A DNA stretch of 64,000 nucleotides from Pedobacter zeaxanthinifaciens (GTDB lineage Bacteria; Bacteroidota; Bacteroidia; Sphingobacteriales; Sphingobacteriaceae), in contig NZ_QMHP01000001.1 in the NCBI RefSeq assembly GCF_003313335.1, positions 496,001 to 560,000 on the forward strand, read 5' to 3'. Position 1 is the stretch's first letter. Every line of letters begins with the position of its first letter. The notes below the pieces were generated by a model. The model worked only from the letters and a program-made list of their open reading frames with translations. It was not told where the DNA came from and made no database searches. Of this stretch, positions 1-8,185 are shown one piece after another. The position numbers and the translations under genes are program-made.

Positions 1-190
1 TAATCGTAAATGTACCGTCGTTACCGGTTGCCACAGTGTTACCACTTTGGCCCTTGACTGACACACTTACTCCCGGGATGCCTTGTTTGTCTGCTTCATC
101 GGTTACCTTTCCTCTTACCACCCGTTGGGCATAAGTGAAAAAAGTAAACGTTAGCAACAAACACAAGCTCAATGTAATTTTCTTACTCAT
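1..190 (-). CDS. TonB-dependent receptor (SusC/RagA-type), N-terminal fragment
   Basis: The reading frame starts at an ATG at 190 and runs off the left edge, so only about 63 residues are visible. They begin with a signal peptide (MSKK, then a hydrophobic core, ending TYAQ). Next comes a carboxypeptidase-regulatory-like/plug-associated segment, VRGKVTDEADKQGIPGVSV followed by VKG and GNDGTFTI. This arrangement is typical of outer-membrane TonB-dependent receptors of the SusC/RagA class in Bacteroidota, which import glycans or other large substrates with a SusD partner. The barrel and any SusD lie outside the window, so the substrate cannot be guessed. A stand-alone carboxypeptidase-D-like surface protein is the main alternative. 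Confidence 0.72.
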   Translation of the reverse strand, partial: MSKKITLSLCLLLTFTFFTYAQRVVRGKVTDEADKQGIPGVSVSVKGQSGNTVATGNDGTFTI

Positions 191-196
191 AGTTTG

Positions 197-226
197 TGAT
201 TGTTAATTAGTGATTAGTTGATTGTC
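197..226. repeat. Imperfect TTAG/TGATT short-period repeat
   Basis: The spacer just upstream of the receptor start is built from near-copies of TGATTGTTAAT, TTAGTGATTAG and TTGATTG. It resembles other periodic spacers in this window (for example 53862-53926). No function is visible. Confidence 0.4.
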
Positions 227-287
227 AACTCAATATAAGCACAATTATGCAAAATACCTCACAAACTTGACATTTTTATTACATTTC

Positions 288-737
288 CTATATTGCTCCT
301 ACGTTTACCATATTGGAAGTTCCCTTTGCAACAACTCTGTTTTTAGCCTTCAAATACACTTCACATTGTACATTGATGATTGTTTTGCCTTGTTTAACAA
401 TGCATGTTTTTGCGGTAATTAAATCTCCCTCTTTAGCTGGGGCAAAGTAATCAATATTGTTGTTAACGGTTATGTAGTGATGGTTTAAACCCAAGGTAAA
501 AATGGTAGCTCCAATTAAGTCGTCGATGATACCGGCCGTAACGCCACCATGTAGCACACCAAAAGGGTTAGTCATTTCTTTTCTTACGGTGTAACTACAA
601 TGCAAGCTGCCAATTTCTGCAGCGATAACGGTTGGCTTTAACCAGTTCATAAAATTTGATGGTGAAGTTGTAACTTCCTTTCCTATTAACGATTGGAAAA
701 CTTTTAACCGCTCGTTTATGCTTTTTTGTGGTTCCAT
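288..737 (-). CDS. PaaI-family hotdog-fold thioesterase
   Basis: This 149-residue protein is the usual size for a single-domain hotdog acyl-CoA thioesterase. The family signature is present: NPFGVLHGG at 57-65, followed by IIDDLIG at 71-77, where the acidic residue after the HGG helix is the usual catalytic position. Members hydrolyse acyl- or aryl-CoA thioesters in the cytoplasm as tetramers or dimers. The gene is divergent from the OsmC-family gene at 766, with only 28 bp between the two starts, so the promoters must overlap or face away very closely. The ATG at 737 is the natural start. The substrate cannot be read from sequence; phenylacetyl-CoA-like and menaquinone-precursor thioesters are both possible. 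Confidence 0.85.
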   Translation of the reverse strand: MEPQKSINERLKVFQSLIGKEVTTSPSNFMNWLKPTVIAAEIGSLHCSYTVRKEMTNPFGVLHGGVTAGIIDDLIGATIFTLGLNHHYITVNNNIDYFAPAKEGDLITAKTCIVKQGKTIINVQCEVYLKAKNRVVAKGTSNMVNVGAI

Positions 738-765
738 TTCTTAAATTTATGCAAAAAACAAAGGA

Positions 766-1170
766 ATGAGCAAAAAACAAATTACTGCCGTAGTAGAGTT
801 AGACCAATCAAGATTTAAGACAAAGATATTTGCCGATGGCCATTTCATTTATGCTGATGAGCCTAAAGAATTGGGCGGCACCGACGAAGGCATGTCGCCG
901 GGAGCGTTATTATTAGCAAGTTTAGGTAGCTGCACCGCAATTACTGTTAGAATGTACGCTGATAGGAAGCAGATTCCCTTGGAAGGCATTACCATCAATC
1001 TAAAAATTTGCGCAGAAGATGAAATGAATAAAGGCACTGTAATAGAGCGCAAGATAGAACTAAAGGGAAACCTAGATGATGAACAGTATAAAAGATTAAT
1101 GTTTATCGCTGATAAATGTCCTATCCATAAAATATTAACTAACCCCATTGAAATTATAAGCGTATCTTAA
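766..1170 (+). CDS. OsmC-family peroxidase-like protein
   Basis: A 134-residue OsmC-fold protein. The two conserved cysteines expected of thiol peroxidases are present: Cys56 in LASLGSCTAI and Cys118 in ADKCPIHK, plus the MSPGALLLASL entry helix. Family members reduce organic hydroperoxides with a Cys-Cys mechanism in the cytoplasm. The spacing and the CPIHK motif place it in the YhfA/OsmC-like branch rather than the Ohr branch; a separate Ohr is encoded at 7721. The ATG at 766 lies 28 bp from the divergent thioesterase start. The gene ends inside a hairpin (1154-1187) shared with the convergent antiporter gene. Confidence 0.85.
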   Translation: MSKKQITAVVELDQSRFKTKIFADGHFIYADEPKELGGTDEGMSPGALLLASLGSCTAITVRMYADRKQIPLEGITINLKICAEDEMNKGTVIERKIELKGNLDDEQYKRLMFIADKCPIHKILTNPIEIISVS

Positions 1171-1187
1171 TACAGATGCGCTTATAA
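1154..1187. terminator. Bidirectional hairpin between OsmC and antiporter genes
   Basis: Thirteen base pairs (1154-1166 with 1175-1187, one G-U pair) close an 8-nt loop that contains the stop codon of the OsmC gene. It separates two convergent genes whose ends are 17 bp apart. There is no strong U tract on the plus side. Confidence 0.5.
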
Positions 1188-2768
1188 CTAAATTGCCCTC
1201 AACCGCTCTTCTTCCAAATCAATTTGGTACAACTGCTGCCTAATGATTTCTTCATTAATTTTTGGGTCGTTATTTAACGCTACCAAATAGTTACGCTGAC
1301 TTTCCAACATCTCCAAGAATATAAGCTTAGTTTTATCGTTCATCCAACTATCATCTTGAATTTTAGATCGTTCCTCCCATTGATGAATAAATTTCTCCAT
1401 TACCTCCTGCCCTTTCCACTCTGTTTCATACCTGCTGTTCAAAAATTCGTAGACATGTTGTTTCAAGCCTCTTTTCATTGCTTTTCTTGCTTCTTCTTCC
1501 TCTGCTTCGTTAAAAATACCTTCAAACAAGCGACTTCTTCTTATAAAATATGGTAAAGTAAGGCCTTGCAATAATAAGGTAAGTAGTATCGCTACAAACG
1601 TGATGAATAAAATCAAATCTCTTTGAGGGAACATCGCTCCATTCAGTTTCACAGGAATTGCAAGTGCAGCAGCTAAGGATACAACACCCCTCATGCCTGT
1701 CCATCCTAACAATGCCGGCATCAAATAGCGTCTTCTTTTATTGTTAATGTGTGGCACTGATTTACGCCTAAACAACATCGTTGCAAATAATGCGGCATAA
1801 CTACTAATCATTCTGGTAATGATCAGTACCGTAGTAACCAACACACCGTAACCAATTGCTTCATCAAGAGGAATGCCTGATGATTTTATACCTGCTACAA
1901 TTTCAGGTAATTCCAATCCGATGATCAAAAAAACCACACCATTTAAAATAAAAACGAAACTTTCCCAAACACTATACGCCTTAATACGACCTGAACTCGA
2001 CAAAAAGGTAAGTCGTTTAGAAGACATGTACACGCTTCCCGCTACTACAGCTAAAACACCTGAGCTATGCATCGTTTCGGCAAGCAAATAAAACAGATAG
2101 GGTTCAATCAGTGTTAAGGCGATATCCGACGAAGTATCTGTAGGTAATTTCCGATGTGCTTGTACAAACAACCATCCTAATAGCAAACCTATACCAGCAC
2201 CTCCGAACACTGTCCACAAAAAGCTCGTCGCTGCTTCCTGCCAAATGAACTGTCCTGTACCAACCGCCACTAAAGCAAACCTAAATATAATCAAGGAAGA
2301 AGCATCATTTAATAAACTCTCCCCTTCCAAAATTGCCTGTGTTGCTTTGGGAATCTTAACAAACTTAGTTATGGCAGCTGTACTTACCGCATCGGGCGGG
2401 GAAACTATACCGCCTAATAAAAAACCTAGGGCAATGGTAAACCCGGGAATAAAATGGTTGGCGGCAACAGCAACGGCAAGCGCTGTGAAAAACACCACCA
2501 AAAATGCAAAACTAGTAATCATTCGATACCACTTTCTCATTTCTTTAAGTGAAACTGACCAAGAGGCTTCGCACAGCAATGGAGGTAAAAATATGAAGAA
2601 AATTAAATCGGGATCTATTTTCAGCACGGGTAAACCGGGAATAAAACTAATTAGCAAACCGGCTACAACCAACAAAATAGGATAAGCTATTTTTAGTTTA
2701 GTGGCAAAAATATTCAGCAACACAATTACGGCTACCATAGCCAGCAAAAAGGGTAAAATGGAATGCAT
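1188..2768 (-). CDS. Na+/H+ antiporter, CPA1 (NhaP-like) family
   Basis: A 526-residue protein with about twelve hydrophobic segments in the first 400 residues and a charged cytoplasmic tail of about 120 residues. CPA1 signatures are readable: LLCEASW near residue 65, GGIVSPPDAVSTAAI, then LEGESLLNDASSLI, whose Asn-Asp pair is the ion-binding site of electroneutral CPA1 exchangers, and GWTGMRGVVSLAAA near residue 350. Such proteins exchange external protons for cytoplasmic Na+ (or K+), supporting pH and salt homeostasis. The gene is a single transcription unit that converges on the OsmC gene. The ATG at 2768 gives a normal first membrane helix. Ion preference cannot be told from sequence. Confidence 0.92.
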   Translation of the reverse strand: MHSILPFLLAMVAVIVLLNIFATKLKIAYPILLVVAGLLISFIPGLPVLKIDPDLIFFIFLPPLLCEASWSVSLKEMRKWYRMITSFAFLVVFFTALAVAVAANHFIPGFTIALGFLLGGIVSPPDAVSTAAITKFVKIPKATQAILEGESLLNDASSLIIFRFALVAVGTGQFIWQEAATSFLWTVFGGAGIGLLLGWLFVQAHRKLPTDTSSDIALTLIEPYLFYLLAETMHSSGVLAVVAGSVYMSSKRLTFLSSSGRIKAYSVWESFVFILNGVVFLIIGLELPEIVAGIKSSGIPLDEAIGYGVLVTTVLIITRMISSYAALFATMLFRRKSVPHINNKRRRYLMPALLGWTGMRGVVSLAAALAIPVKLNGAMFPQRDLILFITFVAILLTLLLQGLTLPYFIRRSRLFEGIFNEAEEEEARKAMKRGLKQHVYEFLNSRYETEWKGQEVMEKFIHQWEERSKIQDDSWMNDKTKLIFLEMLESQRNYLVALNNDPKINEEIIRQQLYQIDLEEERLRAI

Positions 2769-2906
2769 AATGTGAAATAGATGTTATGGTTTTTGATCAA
2801 CCTAATTTAAAAAACTTTAATTAATCTTACACGTGCTTTAAAAATTTCCGTTAATAACAAATGAGATATTTTCGTAAATTGGTTATTTACAATTAACTAA
2901 AAATCA

Positions 2907-3338
2907 ATGGCTACTGTTAAAACCAAACAAACCACAGCAAGTGTAGGAGATTTTATTAATTCGTTTGCTGACACTGACCAAAAACGTAAAGACGCCTTTG
3001 AGTTGGTAGATATCATCAGTAATTTTACTGGTTACGAAGCTAAAATGTGGGGACCCAGCATCATTGGCTTCGGGGTATATCATTACAAATCTGATAAAAG
3101 TAAGCAAGAAGCCGACTGGCCTTTAGTGGCATTTTCACCACGAAAAGCCGCCATATCACTTTACACCTACTCCAATACGGAAAAAAATCAAGGTTTACTA
3201 GAAAAACTTGGAAAGTTTAAAAAAGGCAAAGGATGCATCTACGTTAAAAAATTATCAGATATAAATGTTGACATACTCAAAGAAATGATTGCAGAGACCA
3301 TCAATTTCGTTGAGACAAAGTACGGCAAAGTTAGCTGA
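2907..3338 (+). CDS. DUF1801 (YdhG-like) protein
   Basis: A 143-residue soluble protein matching the DUF1801 pattern. It has a helical N-terminus with ADTDQKRKDAFELVDII, then MWGPSIIGFGVYHY at 47-60, the WPLVAFSPRKAAISLY strand pair, and a C-terminal KGKGCIYVKKL segment. The fold is frataxin-like/YdhG-like and the biochemical role is unknown in the family. It is monocistronic, with the antiporter gene divergent on its left. A strong hairpin terminator follows 13 bp after the stop. The ATG at 2907 is the only sensible start. Confidence 0.85.
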   Translation: MATVKTKQTTASVGDFINSFADTDQKRKDAFELVDIISNFTGYEAKMWGPSIIGFGVYHYKSDKSKQEADWPLVAFSPRKAAISLYTYSNTEKNQGLLEKLGKFKKGKGCIYVKKLSDINVDILKEMIAETINFVETKYGKVS

Positions 3339-3350
3339 ACTACTAAATAA

Positions 3351-3396
3351 AAGAGGCTGCCTTAGTTGGTTAGCACCAGCTTTCAGACAGCCTCTT
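3351..3396. terminator. Hairpin terminator between DUF1801 and peroxidase genes
   Basis: A perfect 9-bp stem (AAGAGGCTG at 3351-3359 with CAGCCTCTT at 3388-3396) lies between two convergent genes, so it could serve both strands. The loop is long (28 nt). Confidence 0.6.
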
Positions 3397-3422
3397 ACGC
3401 AGTTATATCTATTTATTTTCTT

Positions 3423-4619
3423 TTACAAAAACGGACTAGCCCACTTTTTATTGGTATAAACATCATTACCATCTAGCGTTCTAATAAATGCAATAACTGC
3501 ATTCACTTCATTCGCTGTTAGGTTCAGTTTCTGCCCCATTCCGTTCGGTCTTAACTTAGGATCTAAATTGTTATTTCCAGGTGCAATATTAATTGTTCCA
3601 TAGTGACCGATAACATTTTGTAAAGTAGCAAGATTTCCGGTATGCATGAAAGGGCCGTTTTCATTTCCATTAGCTCTTCCTACGTTACGTAATGTCGGCG
3701 ATTTAGTATTTGTTAAATCGATTCCAGTTGTTCCAATCACACCAATAATGCCATTGTTCAACGAATTTGGATCAATATCAAACTCAGGTGGGCGGTGGCA
3801 ACCTGCACAACCTAAACCGCCAGCAGTGCGAGTACCAGTGGCATCAAATACCGGTGGAGTTAAAAACAGGTTTTTACCGGTATTTTCTTGTGCAGTAAAA
3901 TTAGCAAAATTAGCTTGGTCGTTAGGTGCTGTTGCTCTGCCAGCATCATATTTGGAATCGAAAGATTGAATACTTCTTACAAACTGCGCCAATGCATTTT
4001 GGATACGTACCTGAGTAACCGTAGCATCTCCGTAAACAAATTTGAAAAACTCTTGGTAGTACTTTATATTTTGAAGTTTAGTAATGAGGGCAGAAAAGTT
4101 TTCATCGCCGTTGGTGCCACTAAAGCCCATTTCTTTATGGTCTTGTATAGGCATAACCGTTTGGGCTTCCAAGTTGGCCGCTCGTTCATCCCAAAAGAAT
4201 TTACCTTCTAAGGAGAACCTGGCGTTAACTAAACGCATAGAATGTCTACCTGTAGTTCCGTTTACGCCAACACTTGCTATGGCATTATCTCCAAAAGCAA
4301 AATCCTGCTTATGGCAACTTGCGCAAGAAATCGTATTATTTTTTGATAGGTTTTTATCGTAAAACAGTACCCTTCCTAACGTGGCGCCTTTATCAGTAAT
4401 TGGATTAGAGTTAGTGTTGTCTCTGGTGATATAGGCAGGAATGGTTTGCTTCGAATAATTTTCCAGCGCATTGAGGTTAATATTATCGCCAAACGCAGCT
4501 TTAATATTTGGGTAATCAGCGGAAACATCTGTGGTACTTTCTTCACTGCTTTTTTTACATGCGGAAATCGCAGCAAAAATCGACGTAGAGAGCGCAATGC
4601 AATAAACGATTTTTTTCAT
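3423..4619 (-). CDS. Di-haem cytochrome c peroxidase (CCP/MauG family) lipoprotein
   Basis: A 398-residue exported protein. The N-terminus (MKKIVYCIALS, ending AISAC at residue 21) is a lipoprotein signal. Two c-type haem sites are present: CASCH at 99-103 and CAGCH at 271-275. The WDERA motif at 143-147 and the MHTGNLATL segment near the C-terminus are typical of bacterial di-haem peroxidases. These enzymes reduce hydrogen peroxide with electrons from small cytochromes or, in MauG relatives, oxidise protein side chains. The lipobox suggests anchoring to a membrane with the domain in the periplasm or on the surface. The gene stands alone; the electron donor is not in the window. Confidence 0.92.
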   Translation of the reverse strand: MKKIVYCIALSTSIFAAISACKKSSEESTTDVSADYPNIKAAFGDNINLNALENYSKQTIPAYITRDNTNSNPITDKGATLGRVLFYDKNLSKNNTISCASCHKQDFAFGDNAIASVGVNGTTGRHSMRLVNARFSLEGKFFWDERAANLEAQTVMPIQDHKEMGFSGTNGDENFSALITKLQNIKYYQEFFKFVYGDATVTQVRIQNALAQFVRSIQSFDSKYDAGRATAPNDQANFANFTAQENTGKNLFLTPPVFDATGTRTAGGLGCAGCHRPPEFDIDPNSLNNGIIGVIGTTGIDLTNTKSPTLRNVGRANGNENGPFMHTGNLATLQNVIGHYGTINIAPGNNNLDPKLRPNGMGQKLNLTANEVNAVIAFIRTLDGNDVYTNKKWASPFL

Positions 4620-4769
4620 AAGGTTTTAATTGGTTTGGTTAATTGCCTTTAGGACTAAACTTTACAAGCAAGGTTTAATCAATATTAACAAATTTGTTGC
4701 AAATGAAAAATGGCGAAGTTCGGATTAGATGCAATAGTTTTAAGAAGGTACTGGGATAGCCATAAACAG

Positions 4770-4807
4770 AAACGGAGAACTGCCTCTTTCGATTTAGTTC
4801 TCCGTTT
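4770..4807. terminator. Terminator-like hairpin in the gene-poor gap
   Basis: A perfect 12-bp stem (4770-4781 with 4796-4807, sequence AAACGGAGAACT and its complement) has a 14-nt loop. It lies upstream of the peroxidase gene and downstream (on the minus strand) of the decayed frame at 4852-5190, so it may be the terminator of that former gene. Confidence 0.5.
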
Positions 4808-4851
4808 TAAACTTACCTCACCCGTAGATGCTGTAAGCCATCAGCCGAATT

Positions 4852-5190
4852 TTACTTGACCTTTTCAATTTTACAATTCTTACACTGCAAATTTGTCAAT
4901 TTGATGTTCTCGAGCTTTCTTTCCATAGAATTCCAGCTTTTCCCACCATTGTCTGTTACTAATTGTACCGCTTAGGTGTTAACCTTTCCTGTGCTTCGTT
5001 CTTTCTTTCGAATAAACTGAGCCTTTGGAATTAATCGATTTGTTTTTCAACTTATCGACTTGCTGACAATTTTTTTATCCCAAAAGTTTTAGCCTTTCAG
5101 CTTCTCTTTCGTTTTGGATTTTCAGACGGTCAAAGTACTTCGTTTTTGATATCACTAAGTTAATATGAGTTTGAATTTTAACCAAAAAAA
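4852..5190 (-). pseudogene. Possible decayed gene remnant
   Basis: On the minus strand, a stretch of protein-like sequence is broken by stops and a frame change. The 3' part (4852-4971) reads VQLVTDNGGKSWNSMERK and continues to a lysine-rich, CKNC-containing end. TDNGGKSW resembles a BNR/sialidase-type Asp-box. The upstream part in another frame (about 4979-5190) reads KYFDRLKIQNEREAERLK, a TAA stop, then KLKNKSINSKGSVYSK. No start codon with a continuous frame exists. The remaining gap (4620-4769 and 5190-5470) shows only AT-rich DNA. It could be chance, but the amino-acid composition is coding-like. No homologue can be named. Confidence 0.33.
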
Positions 5191-5486
5191 CGGACTAAAT
5201 CTTACTAACAATTTATTAACCAATAATTTAGGATTATGCACATTTTCTTTAGCTATATAACCTGATAACTGTTGTTGTTTTCGCAATATTGCGTCAATAT
5301 TATTTAAGTTATTAACAATCAGATTTTTAACATTTTCATCATTTTATAAAGTTTCTCAACACATTTTTTCCAAAAACTAAATCAAAGTTTTGCGTGTTAA
5401 ACTTCTAAGTGAAAATATCTCGCACTTTTATCAAAGGCTTTTCTCATAAAATTTAACGTTTAATCACAATAGTGTTAGCTTTGTAT

Positions 5487-7643
5487 ATGCTTCATCGCCC
5501 AATTAGAGATACACAGGATTTTTTGCTCAGCAATTATTTTGCTGAGGGCTTGCGTATCACTTTTGGCGTACTCTGTCCATCTTTGATTATGGCACAGTTT
5601 GGTATGCTGCAATACGGCATGACCTTATCATTAGGTGCACTTTGTGTGAGCATAGTAGACTCTCCGGGACCAATCCAGCATCGCCGAAATGCTATGTTTG
5701 TTACAACCGCTCTCCTATTTCTGGTCACCATTATTGTGGGTTTAACTAATAAAAGTGCCGTATTTACGGGCATTCTGATTGTAGCTTTCAGTTTCATTTT
5801 TTCGATGCTTTTTCTTTACGGAAATAGAGCAGCCTCTATCGGAACATCAGTTTTACTGATTATGATTTTGAGTATTGATGATGTAAGGCCTTGGCAGGAA
5901 GTTATTTTTTACAGCATTTTAGTTTTTATAGGAAGCATTTGGTACACTGCCTTAAGTTACATCATTTATCGTTTACGCCCTTACAGGTTAGCTCAGCAAA
6001 CTTTAAGTGACTCAATACATGAAGTGGCCGATTTTCTTAGAGCAAAAGCAAAATTCTACTCGCAAAATACCAATTACGAGAAAAACTATGCTGCTTTGTT
6101 ACAATTACAAGTTGATGTAAGCCAAAAACAGGACGAAGTTAGAGAAGTGCTTTTCAAAACCCGCGAAATAGTACGAGAATCTACACCACAGGGTAGGTTT
6201 TTGCTCATCGTGTTTACGGATATGGTTGATTTGTTTGAGCAGGTAATGTCAACCTATTACAATTATAAACAGCTCCATGAGCAATTTGACGAAATAGGCA
6301 TTTTAAATCACTACGAAGATGCAATCAATAAAATTGCCGATTCTTTAGATGATATCGCTTTTGCTTTAAAAAGTGGTGGCGTACCAACCCTTGCTGAAAA
6401 TTTAGAAAAGGATCTCGAAAATTTGAGAAACGAAATTAGTGAACTAGAGCAGCATAAAAGCAAAACTTACAATACCTTAGGCCTAATTGCATTAAGAAAT
6501 ATCGAAGTAAATATTGAAAACATTGTTAGCCGCATTAAAACAATTAACAGGTATTTTAACAAAAAAGAACAGCGCAAAATAAAGAAAGGTGATATTGACG
6601 TTGGCAAATTCGTCACCTCGCAGGAAATCAATACCAAAATATTAGTTAACAACCTCACTTTCAGCTCATCTACATTCAGACACTCGTTGAGGGTGGCCAT
6701 TGTAATGCTGATTGGATTTTTAGTTGCCAGAAGTTTAGATTTTGCACACAGCTATTGGATTTTACTTACCATTTTGGTGATTTCGAAGCCTGGTTTTAGC
6801 TTAACTAAAGAGAGAAATTACCACAGAATTATTGGTACGGTAGCAGGCGCATTTTTGGGGATGGCGGTACTTCATTACGTTAATGATAAACATACACTTT
6901 TCGGTATCCTCATTGTATTTATGGTGGCTGGCTACAGCTTTCAGCGTAAAAATTATGTCGTTAGCGTACTGTTCATGACACCATACATCTTAATAATGTT
7001 TGATTTTTTAGGCATGGGTGTAATGTCAATTGCAAAGGAACGTATCTACGATACATTGATTGGCTCTGGAATTGCATTGTTGGCAAGTTACTCCTTGTTT
7101 CCAAATTGGGAGCATGAAAAGTTAAAGGAAGCAATGCTAGATGTGATAAAATCAAATAAGAATTATTTTATAGAAGTAACGAAGCTATATTTTAACGAGA
7201 ATGCAGATAATACAGCTTACAAATTAGCTCGTAAAGACATTTATGTAAAAACTTCCAACCTCGCCTCCTTATTTCAACGAATGTTTTCAGAGCCGAAAAG
7301 CAAGCAGTTGTACATGAAAGAGTTGCATCAGTTTACCGTATTAAATCACCTGTTAACTTCTTATGTTGCCAGTTTATCGCTTTACATCAAAGAACACCAT
7401 TTTGTTTGCGCTACATTAAAGGATGTAAAACCAATTGCCGACAATACAAGCTATCTATTGGAAAATGCAGCCGAAAATTTGGATAAAAACAATGACGGCT
7501 TAAGTAATGTACCATTAATCAGGTTTAAAATTGATAATGAACTAGCCCTTTCTCATGCCGACATGGTGGTTTCTGAACAATTTGACCTCATTCAAAAAGT
7601 ATCTTACGACATTTTTAAACTCACGGAAAAAATCAAAATCTAG
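5487..7643 (+). CDS. FUSC-family membrane protein (YccS/YhfK-like)
   Basis: A protein of about 718 residues with the duplicated architecture of FUSC proteins. There is a first block of about six membrane helices (roughly residues 20-165), a long helical soluble region (about 170-390), and a second membrane block (about 395-530) containing HRIIGTVAGAFLGM, the FUSC signature, then a helical cytoplasmic tail. Relatives are linked to efflux of aromatic acids or to envelope stress, but this branch has no assigned substrate. I chose the ATG at 5487 over a GTG at 5472. A TAGCTTTG box at 5476-5483 looks like a -7 promoter element that would make a nearly leaderless transcript. It is monocistronic and follows the gene-poor gap. 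Confidence 0.85.
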   Translation: MLHRPIRDTQDFLLSNYFAEGLRITFGVLCPSLIMAQFGMLQYGMTLSLGALCVSIVDSPGPIQHRRNAMFVTTALLFLVTIIVGLTNKSAVFTGILIVAFSFIFSMLFLYGNRAASIGTSVLLIMILSIDDVRPWQEVIFYSILVFIGSIWYTALSYIIYRLRPYRLAQQTLSDSIHEVADFLRAKAKFYSQNTNYEKNYAALLQLQVDVSQKQDEVREVLFKTREIVRESTPQGRFLLIVFTDMVDLFEQVMSTYYNYKQLHEQFDEIGILNHYEDAINKIADSLDDIAFALKSGGVPTLAENLEKDLENLRNEISELEQHKSKTYNTLGLIALRNIEVNIENIVSRIKTINRYFNKKEQRKIKKGDIDVGKFVTSQEINTKILVNNLTFSSSTFRHSLRVAIVMLIGFLVARSLDFAHSYWILLTILVISKPGFSLTKERNYHRIIGTVAGAFLGMAVLHYVNDKHTLFGILIVFMVAGYSFQRKNYVVSVLFMTPYILIMFDFLGMGVMSIAKERIYDTLIGSGIALLASYSLFPNWEHEKLKEAMLDVIKSNKNYFIEVTKLYFNENADNTAYKLARKDIYVKTSNLASLFQRMFSEPKSKQLYMKELHQFTVLNHLLTSYVASLSLYIKEHHFVCATLKDVKPIADNTSYLLENAAENLDKNNDGLSNVPLIRFKIDNELALSHADMVVSEQFDLIQKVSYDIFKLTEKIKI

Positions 7644-7720
7644 CTTTAAATTAATTAACCAGCTTCATTGACAAGCTACAATTGCAAACTAAAACGATAC
7701 TAATTTGTTGCTTGTAAAAA

Positions 7721-8140
7721 ATGAATGTTATGGAAAAGATATATACGGCTTCTGTTGTTGTAATTGGCGGCAGAGATGGCCATGCGAAAAGCAGCGACGG
7801 AATTTTTGAAACAGATTTAAGAAAACCGAAGGAAATGGGCGGACAAGGTGGAGCGCCTAATCCTGAACAACTATTTGCCACCGCCTGGGGATCTTGTTAT
7901 TTAGGTGCGTTGCAAACCGTTGCTGAACATGCAGGCGTTGATGCTACTGACACCAACGTGAATGTTCACATTTCTTTCAATAAAGATGGTAATGGCTTTG
8001 CACTATCAGCTGAATTAGATGTGCATATTCCTAAAATTACAGTGGAAGAAGCGCAAACGTTAGCCGAGAAAGCACATGCAGTTTGCCCGTATTCAAAAGC
8101 CACCAAAGGCAATATTGAAACTAGGATAACTGCGGTTTAA
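7721..8140 (+). CDS. Organic hydroperoxide resistance protein (Ohr)
   Basis: A 139-residue Ohr-type member of the OsmC fold. Catalytic features are all present: Arg18 in GGRDG, Glu49 in NPEQLFA, Cys59 in TAWGSCYLGAL and Cys122 in VCPYSKAT. Ohr reduces organic and fatty-acid hydroperoxides using a reactive Cys-Cys pair, usually recycled by lipoylated proteins. No OhrR repressor gene is adjacent, so regulation must come from elsewhere. The ATG at 7721 is used; an in-frame ATG at 7730 (Met4) is equally compatible with the family. A hairpin terminator at 8148-8179 separates it from the convergent mgtE. Confidence 0.92.
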   Translation: MNVMEKIYTASVVVIGGRDGHAKSSDGIFETDLRKPKEMGGQGGAPNPEQLFATAWGSCYLGALQTVAEHAGVDATDTNVNVHISFNKDGNGFALSAELDVHIPKITVEEAQTLAEKAHAVCPYSKATKGNIETRITAV

Positions 8141-8147
8141 GTTATTG

Positions 8148-8179
8148 GCGAATGAAGTAGTCCCACTTGCTTCATTCGC
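8148..8179. terminator. Terminator between ohr and mgtE
   Basis: A perfect 10-bp stem (GCGAATGAAG at 8148-8157 with CTTCATTCGC at 8170-8179), extendable by one G-U pair, is followed by TATTTATT. It lies between two convergent genes. Confidence 0.65.
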
Positions 8180-8185
8180 TATTTA

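Noticed and set aside
2245..2685. Long open frames antisense to the antiporter and other genes
   Set aside because: They shadow well-supported genes in other frames, and have no family motifs or independent start signals.
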